Under the pieces are notes generated by a model. It had not been told where the DNA came from. It was given only the letters and a program-made list of their open reading frames with translations, and made no database searches. A stretch of 64,000 bases of DNA from Proales similis. Taxonomy: Eukaryota > Rotifera > Eurotatoria > Ploima > Proalidae. Both the position numbers and the translations under genes were made by a program. The stretch is from positions 992,001-1,056,000 of the forward strand of contig JAGVRJ010000003.1 in the NCBI GenBank assembly GCA_019059635.1. Direction: 5' to 3'. Below are positions 11,093-23,480 of this stretch, one piece after another (position 1 is the stretch's first letter; each line of letters starts with the position of its first letter).

Positions 11093-13429
11093 ATGTGCTT
11101 ATTGCTAAACTCGAACGTGGAGAGAATGACCGCCATCTTAATAAAATGGCTCTTGATGATTCAATTCGGCCTTGTGTTGAGCGCCTCTCAGCTACCACCC
11201 AAGCTCATCTATTTGATGCCAGTCGATAAGAATCAAGTGCACACTCTGAACGAACGGAGCTCATGGACGAACTCGTTGAAAACCGGCTGGGAGCTGGACG
11301 CCAATGAAGAAAAGAGCTTTGAGGCGCTCATTAAAGTGTACGAGCCGATTGAAAGTCTGGATCAAATTCAAAGGCCATCGTACATTTACTTTTCGACCGA
11401 TCCGAACCGATGTCCGGTATCAGTCAACGATCCCACTTGGTACGGCCAAGTTTCAAAACTGCATTTCGTTCGCTTACGAACGCCCGGCCAAAAAGCCAAT
11501 TGGAGCCTATTGACTGCCGATCTGCAAGTGAGCCTACCTCATAAGCATCAAATTTACTTCAGTTGTTTGCATTTAGCAAGCTTGGTGGCTCCAAATCGAA
11601 CTATGCGCTTCTACCACCAGGGCGTGGCCAACCCGCTCACTCAGATCGTGACCACTCCGAAGCTGCTACCTTTGCCGGCAGTAATAGTCATCTATGCCAT
11701 TCTCATGTTCTTGTCCTCTTTGTTTAGTGGACTGAATCTGGGCCTAATGGCACTTGATTTGTTCGAGCTCAACCTTGTGAAAAAAGTCGGCTCTCGCCGA
11801 GAGCGTTTCTACGCGAGCAAGATCTACGATCTGAGAAAGAAGGGCAACTGGCTGCTTTGTAGCATCCTGCTGAGCGTCACTTTAGTTAACGCCGTTTCCA
11901 CATTGATTATGGGCAGCTATTTGGAAGGTTTGTTCGCGGCTGCCGGCTCGACCCTGTTCATAGTTACGTTCGGTGAGATTATGCCGCAAGCCATATTCTC
12001 CAAATTCGGCCTTGTACTCTGCGCCGTGACCAGACACGTATCTTGGACAGTTCTGTACTTGACAATGCCACTCTCGTGGCCGGTCGGTAAACTGTTGGAC
12101 AAAGTGCTCGGCAAAGAGCTGGTCGGCACTTGCAGCAGAGACAAGGCCAGAGAGCTAATGCGTCGAACCAAGGACATTCAGCACAAGGAGTTCAAGATTA
12201 TCTCAGGAGCTTTGGACCTCAAGCACAAAAAGGTGCGCGAAGTCATGGTGCCGATTGCAGACGTGTTTGCGCTCGACATAAATGAGCAGCTCGACTTTGA
12301 AACGTTCAAGCAAATCCTCTATCACGGCTATTCGAGAGTTCCGGTCTACGAACACGAAAAGTAAGTTCGTTTGGTCTAAAAGTTGAGCTGAAGTTTGAAA
12401 AAGATTTGAAAAAAAAAAAATAAAAAGATCGAATCTGGTAGGTCTGATATTGGCCAGAGATTTGCTTCCTCACGATCCGGCCGATCAAGTGCCATTGAGA
12501 GCAGTCATGCAGTATTACAAGCATCCAGTGCCTCATTGCCAGCTTGAGGACAGTCTAGAGTCAATGTTCGACAAGCTACGTCAAGGCCATTCGCACATGG
12601 CATTCGTCTACGAAACAGCCGGCGAGTACGGTGAGGCCGTAGGAATCGTGACGCTCGAAAATGTGATCGAAGCATTGGTCCAATCGGAGATTTACGACGA
12701 GGCAGACATGCGACGCGAGCGACGCCGCAGACGTGAGCTTAGTTTGTTCTGATGAAGAAAAGAAATGAAACGAAAACTTTTAAAAGGCGCCCGGGAACTA
12801 AAGCGAAACGGTCAAATTGTCAAACTGAGCATTTCGACCGACAACTTGAACATGTTCGCGTGCGAGGACAGCTCGTTGGAGAAGCCGATCATATCAAGGC
12901 AGATATGGAAAGCGCTTGTGCCGTTTTTGTTCGAAGGCAACTAAAATTGTGCAATTTTCGTTCTAGCTCATTTCTCTGACCAGTTTCCTAAACAGAAGTA
13001 CGGCCGTTCGGAAGTCAGTTCATGACGCGAAAAGTTCTTGAGCAGCTCGTGCGAAGGAGAGAGCTGCTGCATGAAAAGCGAAACATCTCCGAAACGAGCG
13101 AGAGCTCAATGTTCTTGTATAAATATGGATGCGATTGCGACCACTTTCTGGTCATTCTCGATGGCCATGCTCAGCTCCAAGTCGGCTGCAAAGGCCCAGA
13201 TGTAAAGGCAGGAATATTCAGCTACTTTGGCGTAGACGCCCTCATCCAAGGCTGTGAATCAAGCGCGGCCGATTGCCTCGATTCAAAGGCGCCTGTTTAC
13301 AGGCCGGACTTTTCGCTCTACGTTGATTCTTATTGTGTCTATTTACAATTTACTCGATCACAATGGCTGGACGCGGTGAGAATGTCAAGTGCCGAAATGC
13401 AACTTGCCTCAATCGATCACGCGTCCTAA
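11093..13429 (+). CDS. CNNM family Mg2+ transport mediator (DUF21, CBS pair, CNBH domain)
   Basis: CNNM/ancient conserved domain proteins are membrane proteins that mediate Mg2+ efflux. ATG 11093 opens the frame. An in-frame ATG at 11126 would start directly at the signal peptide (MTAILIKWLLMIQFGLVLS) and may be the real start. An extracellular domain precedes the DUF21 membrane domain (LPAVIVIYAILMFLSSLFSG, GEIMPQAIFSKFGLVLC). The CBS pair follows (MVPIADVFALD, YSRVPVYEHEK, then after an intron starting at 12365 LARDLLPHDPADQ, AVGIVTLENVIEALVQSEI). The C-terminal cNMP-binding-like domain (YLF-type DHFLVILDGHAQLQVG) ends at TAA 13429. Between the CBS pair and this domain a 30-nt intron must be removed (12733-12762), otherwise the frame meets tandem TGA codons at 12750-12755. 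An intron also lies at about 12943-12998. Confidence 0.9.
12733..12762 (+). other. Predicted 30-nt intron of the CNNM gene
   Basis: The donor is GTGAGC and the acceptor is GAAAAG. Removal joins ...RRR to QMKRKLLKGARELKR in frame. The length is a multiple of three, and the intron contains two consecutive in-frame TGA codons. If it is not spliced, the protein ends ...RRELSLF, without the cNMP-binding-like domain. Confidence 0.6.
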
Positions 13430-14297
13430 TTTCTCAATATTCTCAATTTAATCGCAATGGCGAACGGGCTTTTTCATAGATTGAAACGAATTTTCTATTC
13501 GAGATGCTCCCGTCAATTTATTATAAATTTTTTAACAAAATTAATCAACAATTGCTTGTAAAAATCGTAAACACACACACAAAAGACAGAGAGAGAGAGA
13601 ATGAAAGCGAGTGAGTTGAAGAAGAAAATGATTGACAAGCAGGCAAAGTGACAGTAAACTGAACTGAGCACTAATTGAATAAAAAGAGTCAACTCAGCTT
13701 TGTTTGCAGCGGCCCAGGAAACAGTGAATAGCCGAAGAAGAAATTAAACAGAGACAGAGGTGTATGATAGTTGAAAGCGAGAGTGAGGGGTGTGAGAAAT
13801 GCCAAGTGATGCCGACAGAAAAGAAACATGAAACAAAAAAAAAACAAAAGAAAGAAAAAATGTCTTGAGGTCAACACATTGATGAAACAACGAATACAGA
13901 CATGCAAAAGCTTAGATGATAGTAATAAAAGACTCGAAGCAGTGTATCGGCGAGAAGCGGTAGAGGCTCAAGGGCGAGAGGCTTTGCGTTGAATTGCCTA
14001 GTTTGCTTGGGCTGTTGAAGGGCCATCGTTCAAGTTGAAGACGAGATGAATATTCTCATCGGCTGAGAGGTTGGGAGGGCAGGTCAAGTATATTGAGTAG
14101 GAGCGGAGCAGTGGCCGAGTTGGAGAGAAAGGTGTGTCGACGAGTAGAGCGATGCTAGTAGGGCGGCGAGACGAGCGCTAAATAACTTAAAATGAACAAA
14201 TGGAGCAGAGAGCGTACGCCGAAAGTGCTTGCGATGTTTTCATTTTTTTCTCTAGTTTGTTTGTTTACTTCTATCTTTACAGACAAGGAATATGGTG
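13430..14297. other. Convergent intergenic region, purine-rich and low complexity
   Basis: This lies between the convergent CNNM and POU6 genes and probably holds both 3' UTRs. The plus strand is strongly A/G-rich (about 13590-14180), with short (CA)n and (GA)n runs near 13568-13600. The long minus-strand reading here is a Phe/Leu-rich low-complexity translation with no homology that I recognise. Confidence 0.5.
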
Positions 14298-15829
14298 TCA
14301 TGGAGCCGCTTTGCCGAACTCGCCAAGTTCAAACGCATCTGTTTCATGCTCTAGCTTGATGGTGTGATGTTCGCTCGAGTCCAAATGGGCGCCGAGCAGG
14401 TCGCCGCCATCTTCGCCCAGGTCGTCGGCGTTTTTCAGCGTGATTACTGTCTTGGGCGGCGAGGACACACCTGACGCAAGACCCGAATGCTGCTGAGCGT
14501 GCTGTTGATTAGACAATGTGATTAACGAGGTTGACGAGGTGGACGAGACGTCAGAATGGTCAAGACTAGTGTTCATGTGCTGTTTATGATGATTGGAGTC
14601 GTTTGAGAGGCCGAAATCGCTCAGATCACTGCCACCCTCGCCCGGACGGTCTGGGTCCTGTTTCATTTTTTTCATGGCGTTCTTGAGCGCCTGACGCTTG
14701 TTGCAAAACCAGACTCTGATCACTTCTCGGTCGTAGTTCAACTTCTGCGCCAACATGGTCATGTCGGCGCCCTGGTTGCCCGATGGGTGCATGTTCTTTT
14801 CAAAGTACTCGTTGAGCACCTCGAGCGCTTGTGGAGTGAACGACGTTCGTCTTTTGCGCTTCTTGCTGTTCTCTGTGCCGAGCAGATCGGCGAAATTATG
14901 CGGCGTGCCAGATTTTAGCCTTGAAAGAGCAAAAGTTGAGACCGAGTTAAAGATTTATTGACGAAAAGAAACACTTGTGCAAGAGACTTACTTGTCTGCA
15001 TACTTGAGCTCAGCCTCTTGCATCCATTTCTCGAGTACAGGCTTGATTTTGGCCGCCGACTTGGGCGTAATGTCGAGCTTTTCAAAGCGACAAATGGCCG
15101 ACTGACTGTAGGCAGGGCCCTTGGTGGCGCTCAGGGCGTGACCGACTTGGGTCTGTGTCAAGCCAAGTGCGAGACGGCGAAGCTTAAAGGCCTTGGCAAA
15201 CTCGCGTATCTCGTCCAAATTCACTCCGTCCACTGTGGTGCCGGTGCTCGTGTGAGCCGCTCCTCCGTTGCCATGCGACGCTGCCTCCGCATTCGACTGG
15301 ATCAGTGAAATGGTCTGTCCCTGATCGTCTAGGCTATGATTCGAGCGATCATCGTCCAACAACGACTTGATCGGGGTTTGTCCGTTGCTGTTGGCGTGAC
15401 TGCGGCTATCGGTCGTGTTGGCCAACGTAACGAAGTTGACAGTTTGATTGGCATTGTTGCCGCCACCGCCGCCATTTACCGGCTGGCAAGTAGACAGAGT
15501 GATCACTTGATGGCCGGCCGGAGCGGTACTGGATGATGACGCCTGATTCGACGAGCTTGCCTGTGCTGGCTGCTGGGCCACATTCTCAGTTTGAACTTTC
15601 TGCTGTGTTTGTTGAGCGAGCTGCCCGACTGGCAGTTGATAGACTTGGCCGTTGGCCGTTATCAAGCTGATCGGTTGCTGATTGTTCTGCGTCAACAGAC
15701 TCAACGGAATGTTGATAATCTGGGGCGCACCGTCTATTCGAGAATTAGAGTTAAAATTCGTTCGCACTGGTCAGTCGCAGTCTGAAAAGAAAGGCACTTA
15801 CTTGCGGAGGGTAGCAGGAACTGCTGCAT
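14298..15829 (-). CDS. POU6-class homeodomain transcription factor (pdm3/POU6F type)
   Basis: This is a nuclear DNA-binding regulator, usually neural in animals. The ATG at 15829 (MQQFLLPSA) splices over an intron (about 15737-15803) to NGAPQIINIPLSLLTQ. The N-terminal half is rich in Gln, Ser, Thr and Asn. The POU-specific domain (about 15000-15240) reads LDEIREFAKAFKLRRLALGL, TQTQVGHALSATKGPAYSQS and ICRFEKLDITPKSAAKIKP, which is diagnostic of class VI. After an intron (about 14921-14990) comes the linker KKRKRRTSFTPQALEVLNEY and the homeodomain (about 14650-14870), ending VIRVWFCNKRQALKN. C50 is typical of POU proteins. The Ser/His-rich tail ends at 14298. The frame stays open upstream of the ATG for one exon without another ATG, so a further 5' exon is possible. 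Confidence 0.92.
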
Positions 15830-16934
15830 GTCTGCGCGGCACACTCGGTTTTCTAGTCGAACCCGCTTGGCTCTAGGAACCTTGTGGTGGATAGATAGGT
15901 ATTAGAGGTGCTCTATTATGCGACTGGCTATGGCAAGGGCAGTGTCAAAATAATTTTCGTATAATTTATTTTAAAGTCGCCTTAATTATCATCCAAACTC
16001 GATCGCACAAATTTTCTCTTCACCACAACACACAATTCCAAGTGAAGACTGACTAAATTATAATAATGGAAGCGATGCCAAATTAAACATGGCCGCACAC
16101 TCTCCGTCGATGCAGCAGCGGCGGCGGCGGCGGCGGCTCGAGCTTGAGTGCGCTCTCGCGATCTATGACGCACTCTGCATTTATGCGTATGCATTCACAT
16201 TCTAGATGAACCCTGCTTGAATTACCGACCCTCTGAAGCTCCTCCCACGTCGACGTCGACGCTACTATTGTCCGGACACTGAGAGGTCATAAAATGGCAA
16301 GCGTCACAGCTGGCCTTCACTAATTCGGCCTCCACCCGCTCCCTGTCTCCTAAGCACACATCCCCCTGCGAGCACTCGATTGTCCAAAATAAATCGATCG
16401 GCCTTCTGCCACTCTGCTTCGTGCTCGCCCCCCCCCCCTGATGTTGTCGTCTCAGTTGTGCTCTATGCATATCGATTTTAATAATTATCTTGGAGCTGAG
16501 AGCTGTCCAAATAAATGCTTTTCAATGCCAAAAATATTCGATTGCACTTTTCTAATCGTCTCACGTTCGACTCCGAGCTGATGCCGCAAAAGATAAAGAA
16601 AATGAAAAGCGAATGCAGCCTCATACTGGTCGGGCTACGAGCTAGAGAGAATAATCCGTGAACTGTGATTAATCGCTCGTGATGATAAATAGCGCGAGGC
16701 ACATATGAATCTAAAAAAAGGCACGAATTGAATCACTGCCAGTTGGGTAAATTGACTTAAAAGAAGAAAAAAAAAGGGATTGAGTGAAGTTGAGGGAAAG
16801 TTGAGAGAAAATAGAGTTGCGCAATTGCAAAAATACCTGACGAATGAGTTAAGATTGCTTTGACTAGTAACCGACTCGACTCAAGCATCTTTCAAAAGGC
16901 TTCTCTCCTTATTCCAACAGCCAGATTGGATACG
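15830..16934. promoter_or_regulatory. Divergent upstream region of POU6 (-) and PI3K (+)
   Basis: This 1.1-kb stretch between divergent genes must hold both promoters and the 5' leader sequences. It includes a (GGC)n run (about 16117-16137), an 11-C homopolymer (16428-16438) and a CGTCGACG-type palindrome near 16248-16260. No coding potential is evident; the short minus-strand readings are Ala/Arg low complexity. I could not assign core promoter elements. Confidence 0.45.
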
Positions 16935-19900
16935 ATGCCTCCGTCGCTTCCGCAAGAAGAGCTGTGGGCTAATAATCTGATGCCGGACGAGGTCGATTTG
17001 GACTTTTTGTTGCCCAACGGCCTGGTAGTTAGCTTCACATGCAGTCGACAAACAACACTGGAGGACTTGCGTCATCGCGTCTGGAAAGAAGCAAATCAAG
17101 AGTACGGGCCGCTGCTTGAGCGATTCAAGTCAGCCGATTCGTATTTATTTGTCAGTGTGACTCAAGATGCCAGAACTTCCGAATACTACGACTACACTAA
17201 GCGGCTTTGCGACCTCAAGATTTTCTACTCATTTTTCCAGCTTATCGAAATACAGGGCGATATCGAGGAAAAGTCATTCAACTCTGACTTGAGCAAAGCG
17301 ATCGGCTTGACTATCGGGGAGATCGAGTCGATCAAGGAGCCAGAGCTGGTCGCTTTTCGCCTCATGCTCCTCAATCAATTAAGAACGCATTTGAATTCAA
17401 TTAACTCGGACGAGAGACGCCTAAATCATTTAATTCAGAGCTACTACGCTCCTAATCTTGAGCTCGACGCTAGTCGATTAGAGCTCGGCCAGATTACGAG
17501 CACAATGAGCGGTCTGGCGGCGATCGATCTGAAAGAGCCTCAAAAAATTGAAGTCAATGTTCATGTGGTCGAGACTAATCAGCCGCAGGCCACATATCAT
17601 TTAAAAGTGCCATTGAGCGCCACGCCTTCTCAGGTCATCGGTGAGGTGATTCGCGCCAAGCTCTCCTCTCTGCGTCAAGACCCCAAGCAGATTGAGATGG
17701 CCATTCAACGCTACCAGCACACGTACATCCTGAACGTGTGCGGTTGCGACGAGATATTTCAAGACGATCAGAATGCGATCGGCGCCTATCGCTACATTAA
17801 ATGGTGCGTATCTAACGGGCACAATGCTCACTTCCATTTGATATCGACCGAGAAATTGCGCAATCATCTCAAAAAGCAGGAAGAGAGTGTCCTGAATAAG
17901 AAAATCGATTCATGTAAGTGAACGCTGCCTTGCAAACTCGCGTTCAAATTGTGCAATCAAAACGTTTGAATACAATAGACATTGCTCGTCAGGAAGCGTT
18001 TCTAAATGACATTGAACGCCCGCTGAATAATGAACGACACTCATGGACCGTCGATGAAAGGCTGGTGATGAACCTCGACTGCTTGAATCTGTACACCCAG
18101 TTCAAAGAGGTTGACAAAGTGTTTTTTCGAATGGCCGTCTACCATGGCCAAGAGATGGTCTCAAAGCAAATAGAGTCGACCCGACTTGACATAGAGCGAA
18201 GAGAGACGGTGCTCAAGATCGGACAGAGTTTGAACACCGGCGTGCGAGTGAAGAATCTTCACCGATGCGCCAAGCTCTGTCTGTCGCTTGATTGTGTCTC
18301 GAAGAAGAAACGCGAGTTCTACTCTATCGCTTGGCTCAGCATAAATCTGTTCGATCACAGAGCTAGACTGATTGAGGGCAGCCACGTGATGCACATGTGG
18401 CACTGCAACCAGAACTCGTTTGCCAATTTGTGTCTTAATCACGTATCGGGACCCAATCCCGATCGGGACTTTGTAAGTCTCAAATTTGACTTGGTTGTGG
18501 CGAACAACAATCAAAGGCCGATCGCCTATCCATCGGCACGTGACATTGTCGCCCATCGCAATCGATCATCCACAAATGCTCAGGACGAGGTGAGTTTCCG
18601 TTCGCTCGGCTGCCTGGTTCGAATCTCCCTACTTTTCCTCAGTGTTTTGATGTGTCCTACGCGCTTGAAAACAACAACGAGCTGCTCAAGAATATTTTGA
18701 GCAAAGACGCACTGGCCGAGCTCACCGAACAGGAGAAGAACGTGCTGTGGCGACGCCGCGACGACTGTCTCAACTACCCGCATTCGCTGCCCAAACTAAT
18801 GCAGTCCATAAAATGGTCCAACCCAGCCGATGTGGCCGAGGTCTATGATCTATTGGGCAAGTGGCCGCTTCTTAAACCAGTCTATGCAATCGAGCTGCTC
18901 AATCCGATATACGCCGATCTGGAGCTTCGCTCTTTTGCCGTCCGTTGCCTGGAAAAGAACATGCCCGACGAGGAGCTGCAGCATTACCTGATACAGCTCA
19001 TTCAAGTATGTGCACGCTTGCTTCTGACTCAACTGAACATCGTCTAATCAACATCAAATTCCTTAAATCGTCACAGTCTTTAAAGTGCGAGCCCTATTTT
19101 AACAATGCGCTGAGCAGATTTCTTCTGAAGAGGGCGCTCCGCTCTCAGCGAATCGGATTTCATGTTTATTGGAATCTAAAGTAATTCGCACACTCTCGCC
19201 ATGCCGTTTCGGTCTTAACCCCAATCGTGACACCAAGATCCGAGATGAAAGACGTTCGGTACAGATATCGATTTGGCCTTTTACTTGAAGCATATTGTCG
19301 TGGCATCGGATCAATTCAGCTGCGGCAGTTGTTAAAACAGGTCGAAGTGGTTGAGAAGCTCTCGCTGCTCGCCCAAGAGATCAAGTCCAGTCCGGACTCA
19401 ATCGCTCTGATCAAGGTTTGTGACTCTTCTCTTTGGCTAGCTAAGAATCATTCTCATTTCTTTCCCTCACGTCACTGTCAGAGCGGCTTCATGACCGAGA
19501 CATTGAAAAAGCAAGACTTTCAAGAGACTCTTTCCTCTTTTATTAGTCCTTTGAATCGTTCGCATTTATATGGCTCCATCGAGTAAGTTTGCAGCGGCAT
19601 TCTCAATTCAGCGACCGCTGACCAATCATCATAGGGCCTCGAATTGCCGCATTTTATCGTCGGCCAAAAGGCCGCTGTTTCTCACCTGGCGCAATACGAC
19701 CGATTTCGCCAGCTTTTACCGCGAAAATTTCCAGCTCATTTTCAAGCATGGCGATGGTGCGAACTGTTTTTCCTTTCGATTCGTGTCTAACTGAATTCTT
19801 ATCGGGCGATGAGCTATTTAAGATCTGCGACAAGACATGCTCACCATACAGACTCTAAAGCTGATGGACTTGATATGGAAGAGTGAGGGCCTTGACTTGA

Positions 19901-20735
19901 AGTAATTAGCTCAAGCAATCTCAGTAGAAGTTTACTAAAGCAATTAAAACAGAATGCTCTTGTACGACTGTTTCACGACCGGATTTAAGACTGGCTTCAT
20001 CGAAGTCATCGACAACGCGGCCACTCTGTTCAAGATTCAAATGCAGGGCGGCTACCGGGGCCGTTACCAGATCGACACTTCACAGCTGTTCAGGTGGATC
20101 AGCTCACACAATCCGGGCACTAGTCTTGACAAGGCAGTGGACGTGTTCACCCGATCGTGCGCCGGATTTTGTGTGGCCACTTTCATTCTGGGCATTGGCG
20201 ACCGTCATCCGGATAATATCATGGTCAGCAAAAACGGACGAGTGAGTTGATCTTTATTTGGCTTTAATTGGACGACGCAAAGAACTTGATCAATTTGATG
20301 CTGCAGCTGTTTCACATAGACTTTGGCCACTTTCTGGGACACTTCAAGAAGAAGTACGGCGTGAGACGCGAACGCGTGCCGTTCGTTCTCACCGAAGACT
20401 TTGTGAAAGTAATCACTCGGGGAGCAGCCAACCCGGTCGAGACAGTCGATTTTGTTCGCTTCCGAAGCCTGTGCGAATCGGCCTACATAGTCATCAGACG
20501 CTATTCACATTTGTTCATTAATTTGTTCACCTTGATGCTGTCTAGCGACATACCCGAGCTGCAGTCGGTCGACGACATCATGTACCTCAGGCGTGCACTG
20601 GCGGTCGACGATAGCGAGGAGAAAGCGCTCGAGTTCTTCCGCGCTCAGTTCAATGAGGCGTATCGACACAGCTACACGACCAAGCTCGACTGGATGTTTC
20701 ACGCCTTGAACACAAAAAACCTGATTGTGCAGTGA
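16935..20735 (+). CDS. Phosphatidylinositol 3-kinase class IA catalytic subunit (p110)
   Basis: This lipid kinase makes PIP3 downstream of receptor tyrosine kinases, with a p85 adaptor. The start MPPSLPQEELWANNLMPDEV matches the p110 N-terminus, and upstream in-frame sequence lacks another ATG. Domains in order: adaptor-binding domain (about 16970-17250, SYLFVSVTQDARTSEYYD), Ras-binding domain (about 17560-17870, ILNVCGCDEIF), C2 (about 18000-18560, SINLFDHRARLIEG), helical (about 18690-19400, FAVRCLEKNMPDEELQHYLI) and kinase (19640-20735). Catalytic features are IFKHGDDLRQDML, the loop ILGIGDRHPDNIMV and HIDFGHFLGHFKKKYG, followed by RERVPFVLTEDF. The C-terminus is TTKLDWMFHALNTKNLIVQ. Short GT-AG introns occur, for example 18593-18642 and 20241-20308. 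It retains all key catalytic residues. Which vertebrate isoform it matches best was not determined. Confidence 0.95.
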
Positions 20736-20962
20736 TTCAAGTGTCTTCTTATTTTTCTACTCATACAAATTTATTTTATACAATCGCGCAACACGGAGAG
20801 CCAGAAAGCAGCACAACTGAACGGTTCAGTTTCGTCTCGCGTTTCTCAAGCGCCTTCGAGTGAATAGAGAAAAATGAATTTTTTCCAAATCGCCAAATAT
20901 TTTCCTTTTATTAGATTAAATATATGAAAATAGAAAAACACACTGTGATACGCCACTCGGAT

Positions 20963-23480
20963 TTACAGGCCGTCAAAGTGGAAACGTTGAGACTCGAGTT
21001 TTCTTTCTCGTTCATCCATTTTCTAGCAAAATTCGTTGAGAATTATTAATTGAGCAAATAAACAAGCAAAGCAGATTTGAAAATAGAGAAGCAGAAAGAC
21101 GAAGCGAAAAAGTATAATTCGGGGCTTACCTTCTCCTTGTACTGCAGGACACCGATTATCACCAGCAGACAAATCATGGTGCTGAGCAATGCGATTGCGG
21201 TCAATAGAATGTTGTTCGATGGGGTAATGAACAACTGCATTTTCCAGCTGTAAACCGAGTCGCGTGGCTTCGGATTGATAACCAGCTGCGAGTTGGGAAT
21301 GATTTGCGTCCACGTCTTGGTGTAGCCGTAGATGTGGCCGTTGTGAGTAAGCGATGTGATGGACACTTCTAAATGCTCGACGAAATTGGGCGTTGCGCCC
21401 AGGCCGAATATGACGTAGGGAAGTTGCAGCGCCATATGTGACGATTGTGACAGTTGAGTGGCTTCGAGTGGATCAGGTTAAACTAAGAGACATTTATCAA
21501 CGCCTTGTCACTTACCGTAGATAGTCAACTTTTCGAAATCGTACGAAATGCTTTCAATCTTGAGCATGGCACCAGGATAGTTGAGACCATAGGGCTGAGC
21601 GTTTAAAAGAGATCAAATCGAAACCGAGGCAACTAGAGTAGTCGCTTTTTACCAAACTCTGGAAAGGACAAGTGTCCGCCCCGCCGCAAAGACCCGGTAT
21701 AACTACGAGAGTTGGTTGAATACTCGAATAATCGCCATCGCAGCCGAATTTACCCATCACTTTGAGAAAGTAGACGTCGTCGAATATTTGGTTCTTGACC
21801 GCCAGCACTCGGTAGCCGTCGTTTGTCTTCACTGCCAGCAGCATATCCAGATATCCCTTAAAGAGAACTTTACTAAGCGGCGGCGTGAGGGGGGGGGGCT
21901 TGAAATGACTGCAAAGTTACATCGTCGAACAAGTCGAAAAAGGACGCCTGAACTGCTTGACGGTTATCAGGCAAGGCCAAAAGCTGTGACTTTGAAGTAA
22001 AAGTGCGACCGAACGGCGAATCAGACGAACGCTCATTGCTAAGCAAAACTGCCAGCAGTTGTCCGTTCATTATTGACGATTTGCTTAAATTGAGCCATCA
22101 AAGTGATTAGCCAAGTGATAGAGGAGAGTTGATTTTAATTGTTACTTGTTGACTTGGAACAAGGCGATCAGGTCCAAATTTCCGTCAAGGTCAAAATCAC
22201 CGGCACGTAAACTGATTCCGTTCTGTGCCCAAAAGCCAAGCGCCTGTTCGGGCTGAACAAAGCTGTAGGGACCAAAGTCAATCGGAAGTCTGATCCAACT
22301 GTCGTCCTTTCGGACATGTATGGACGACTCGTGACAGTCTTTGTCCAAACAGCCTGGCAGCAGATGTTCTTGCTTTCCGTCGCTGTCTGTTTGAATTCGA
22401 TTAATGAAACTGTTCTTGTTTATTTAACGGCTGAACGGACGCTTACCAAAATCGGCGAACAATGATTGGCCAACGACCGCTAGCTCTTCAGGCGCCTCGT
22501 AGCTCTTTTCCAGTTCGTATTCGCTTCGGTCTTTCAGGTAGTAGACCTCGAACAAGGCCTTCGTTCGCTCGCTTTTGCAGACCATGACAAAGTCTTGAAT
22601 GTGATTGTTGTCCAGGTCGGCGATCGAATGTGCCATTCCGGGCAGCCACGGAGATTTGGACGCAATCTCTTTCATCTCTGCGACGTTTCCGTATCGGCTA
22701 ATTTCAAAAAAAGTCTCTTGTAAGCTTTGATCGGACCGGTCGACTCGGCGTTTTACTTACTCGAACGAGAGAACTGATCGCACGTTCTTGTTGGCCTCTG
22801 TCTCAAAAATCAGGTCGATTTTGCCGTCGCCATTAACACTGATTGCCGAATATAGAATAGGATTCGTTAAAGCCAATTTAAAAAAATCTGTTCATACTCA
22901 GCTGCGAACGGTTGATCGACAATGCTGATGTTTAGTGACTTGACAAGACCTGAACATGAAGAGAGGTCAAAGGACCGGCAGAAAAGGTTGAATATAACAA
23001 ATTCAGACCAATGTCGTTTGTGTAGCGACTAGACTTGGAGCCGACGTAGAGGCTCATTTGGTTAGAGCCGGCACCCAGCTCGGTGACGATCAACAGGTCC
23101 ATGATGGAGTCGCCGTTAAAGTCTCCAGGAATCAGATTGATCAGTTTGTTGCTAGTCGAATTAATTTGATCATCCAATCCTGGGACAGTAGCCTCGTTCG
23201 AGTGATTTGCTTACTTCAGAGTGATCGAGCGAAACAGGTAGAACAACGGCTCAGTATTTTGAGCGAGCCAAATCTGAACTTGGAAGCCAGACTGAGCGGC
23301 GCAGAATACATCCACTCGTTTGTCAGCGTTAAAGTCACCGTAGGCAACTGGCACACAGTCGAGCCGGCCGAAAACGCTATCGGAAAGCTGAAGGAATTTG
23401 TCTTTGGCGTCGATTGGACAGACAAGGCCGAGAAGGAAGGCGAGCCAACAGGCCAACGCGGCTAGACGTGTTTGCCTCAT
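20963..23480 (-). CDS. ITFG1: ITFG1/TIP (T-cell immunomodulatory protein, LINKIN) homologue
   Basis: This is a single-pass type I membrane protein with an integrin-alpha-like FG-GAP propeller. It is conserved across animals and linked to cell adhesion. The ATG at 23480 starts a signal peptide (MRQTRLAALACWLAFLLGLV). FG-GAP/Ca2+-loop motifs recur: YGDFNADKRVDVFC, DFNGDSIMDLLIV, DFDLDGNLDLIALF. Near the C-terminus come MALQLPYVIFGLG, IIPNSQLVINPKPRDSVYSW and the TM segment (ITPSNNILLTAIALLSTMI). The last exon (20963-21027) encodes KMDERERKLESQRFHFDGL, matching the RFHFD end of the vertebrate protein. About eight short introns are inferred, one carrying a 9-G run near 21890. A minus-strand AATAAA at 20907-20912 lies 51 nt past the stop. 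Confidence 0.92.

Noticed and set aside
12750-12755. TGA TGA as selenocysteine codons in CNNM
   Set aside because: Two adjacent selenocysteines with no known precedent in this family are unlikely, and a consensus GT-AG intron explains the stops better.
13689-13907. Minus-strand Phe/Leu-rich small open reading
   Set aside because: It is a translation of a purine-rich low-complexity strand, has no family resemblance, and lies in the expected 3' UTR zone.
18593-18642. T-loop-like GGTTCGAATCTCC suggesting a tRNA
   Set aside because: It lies in a 50-nt PI3K intron, and no acceptor stem, D arm or anticodon arm can be drawn around it.
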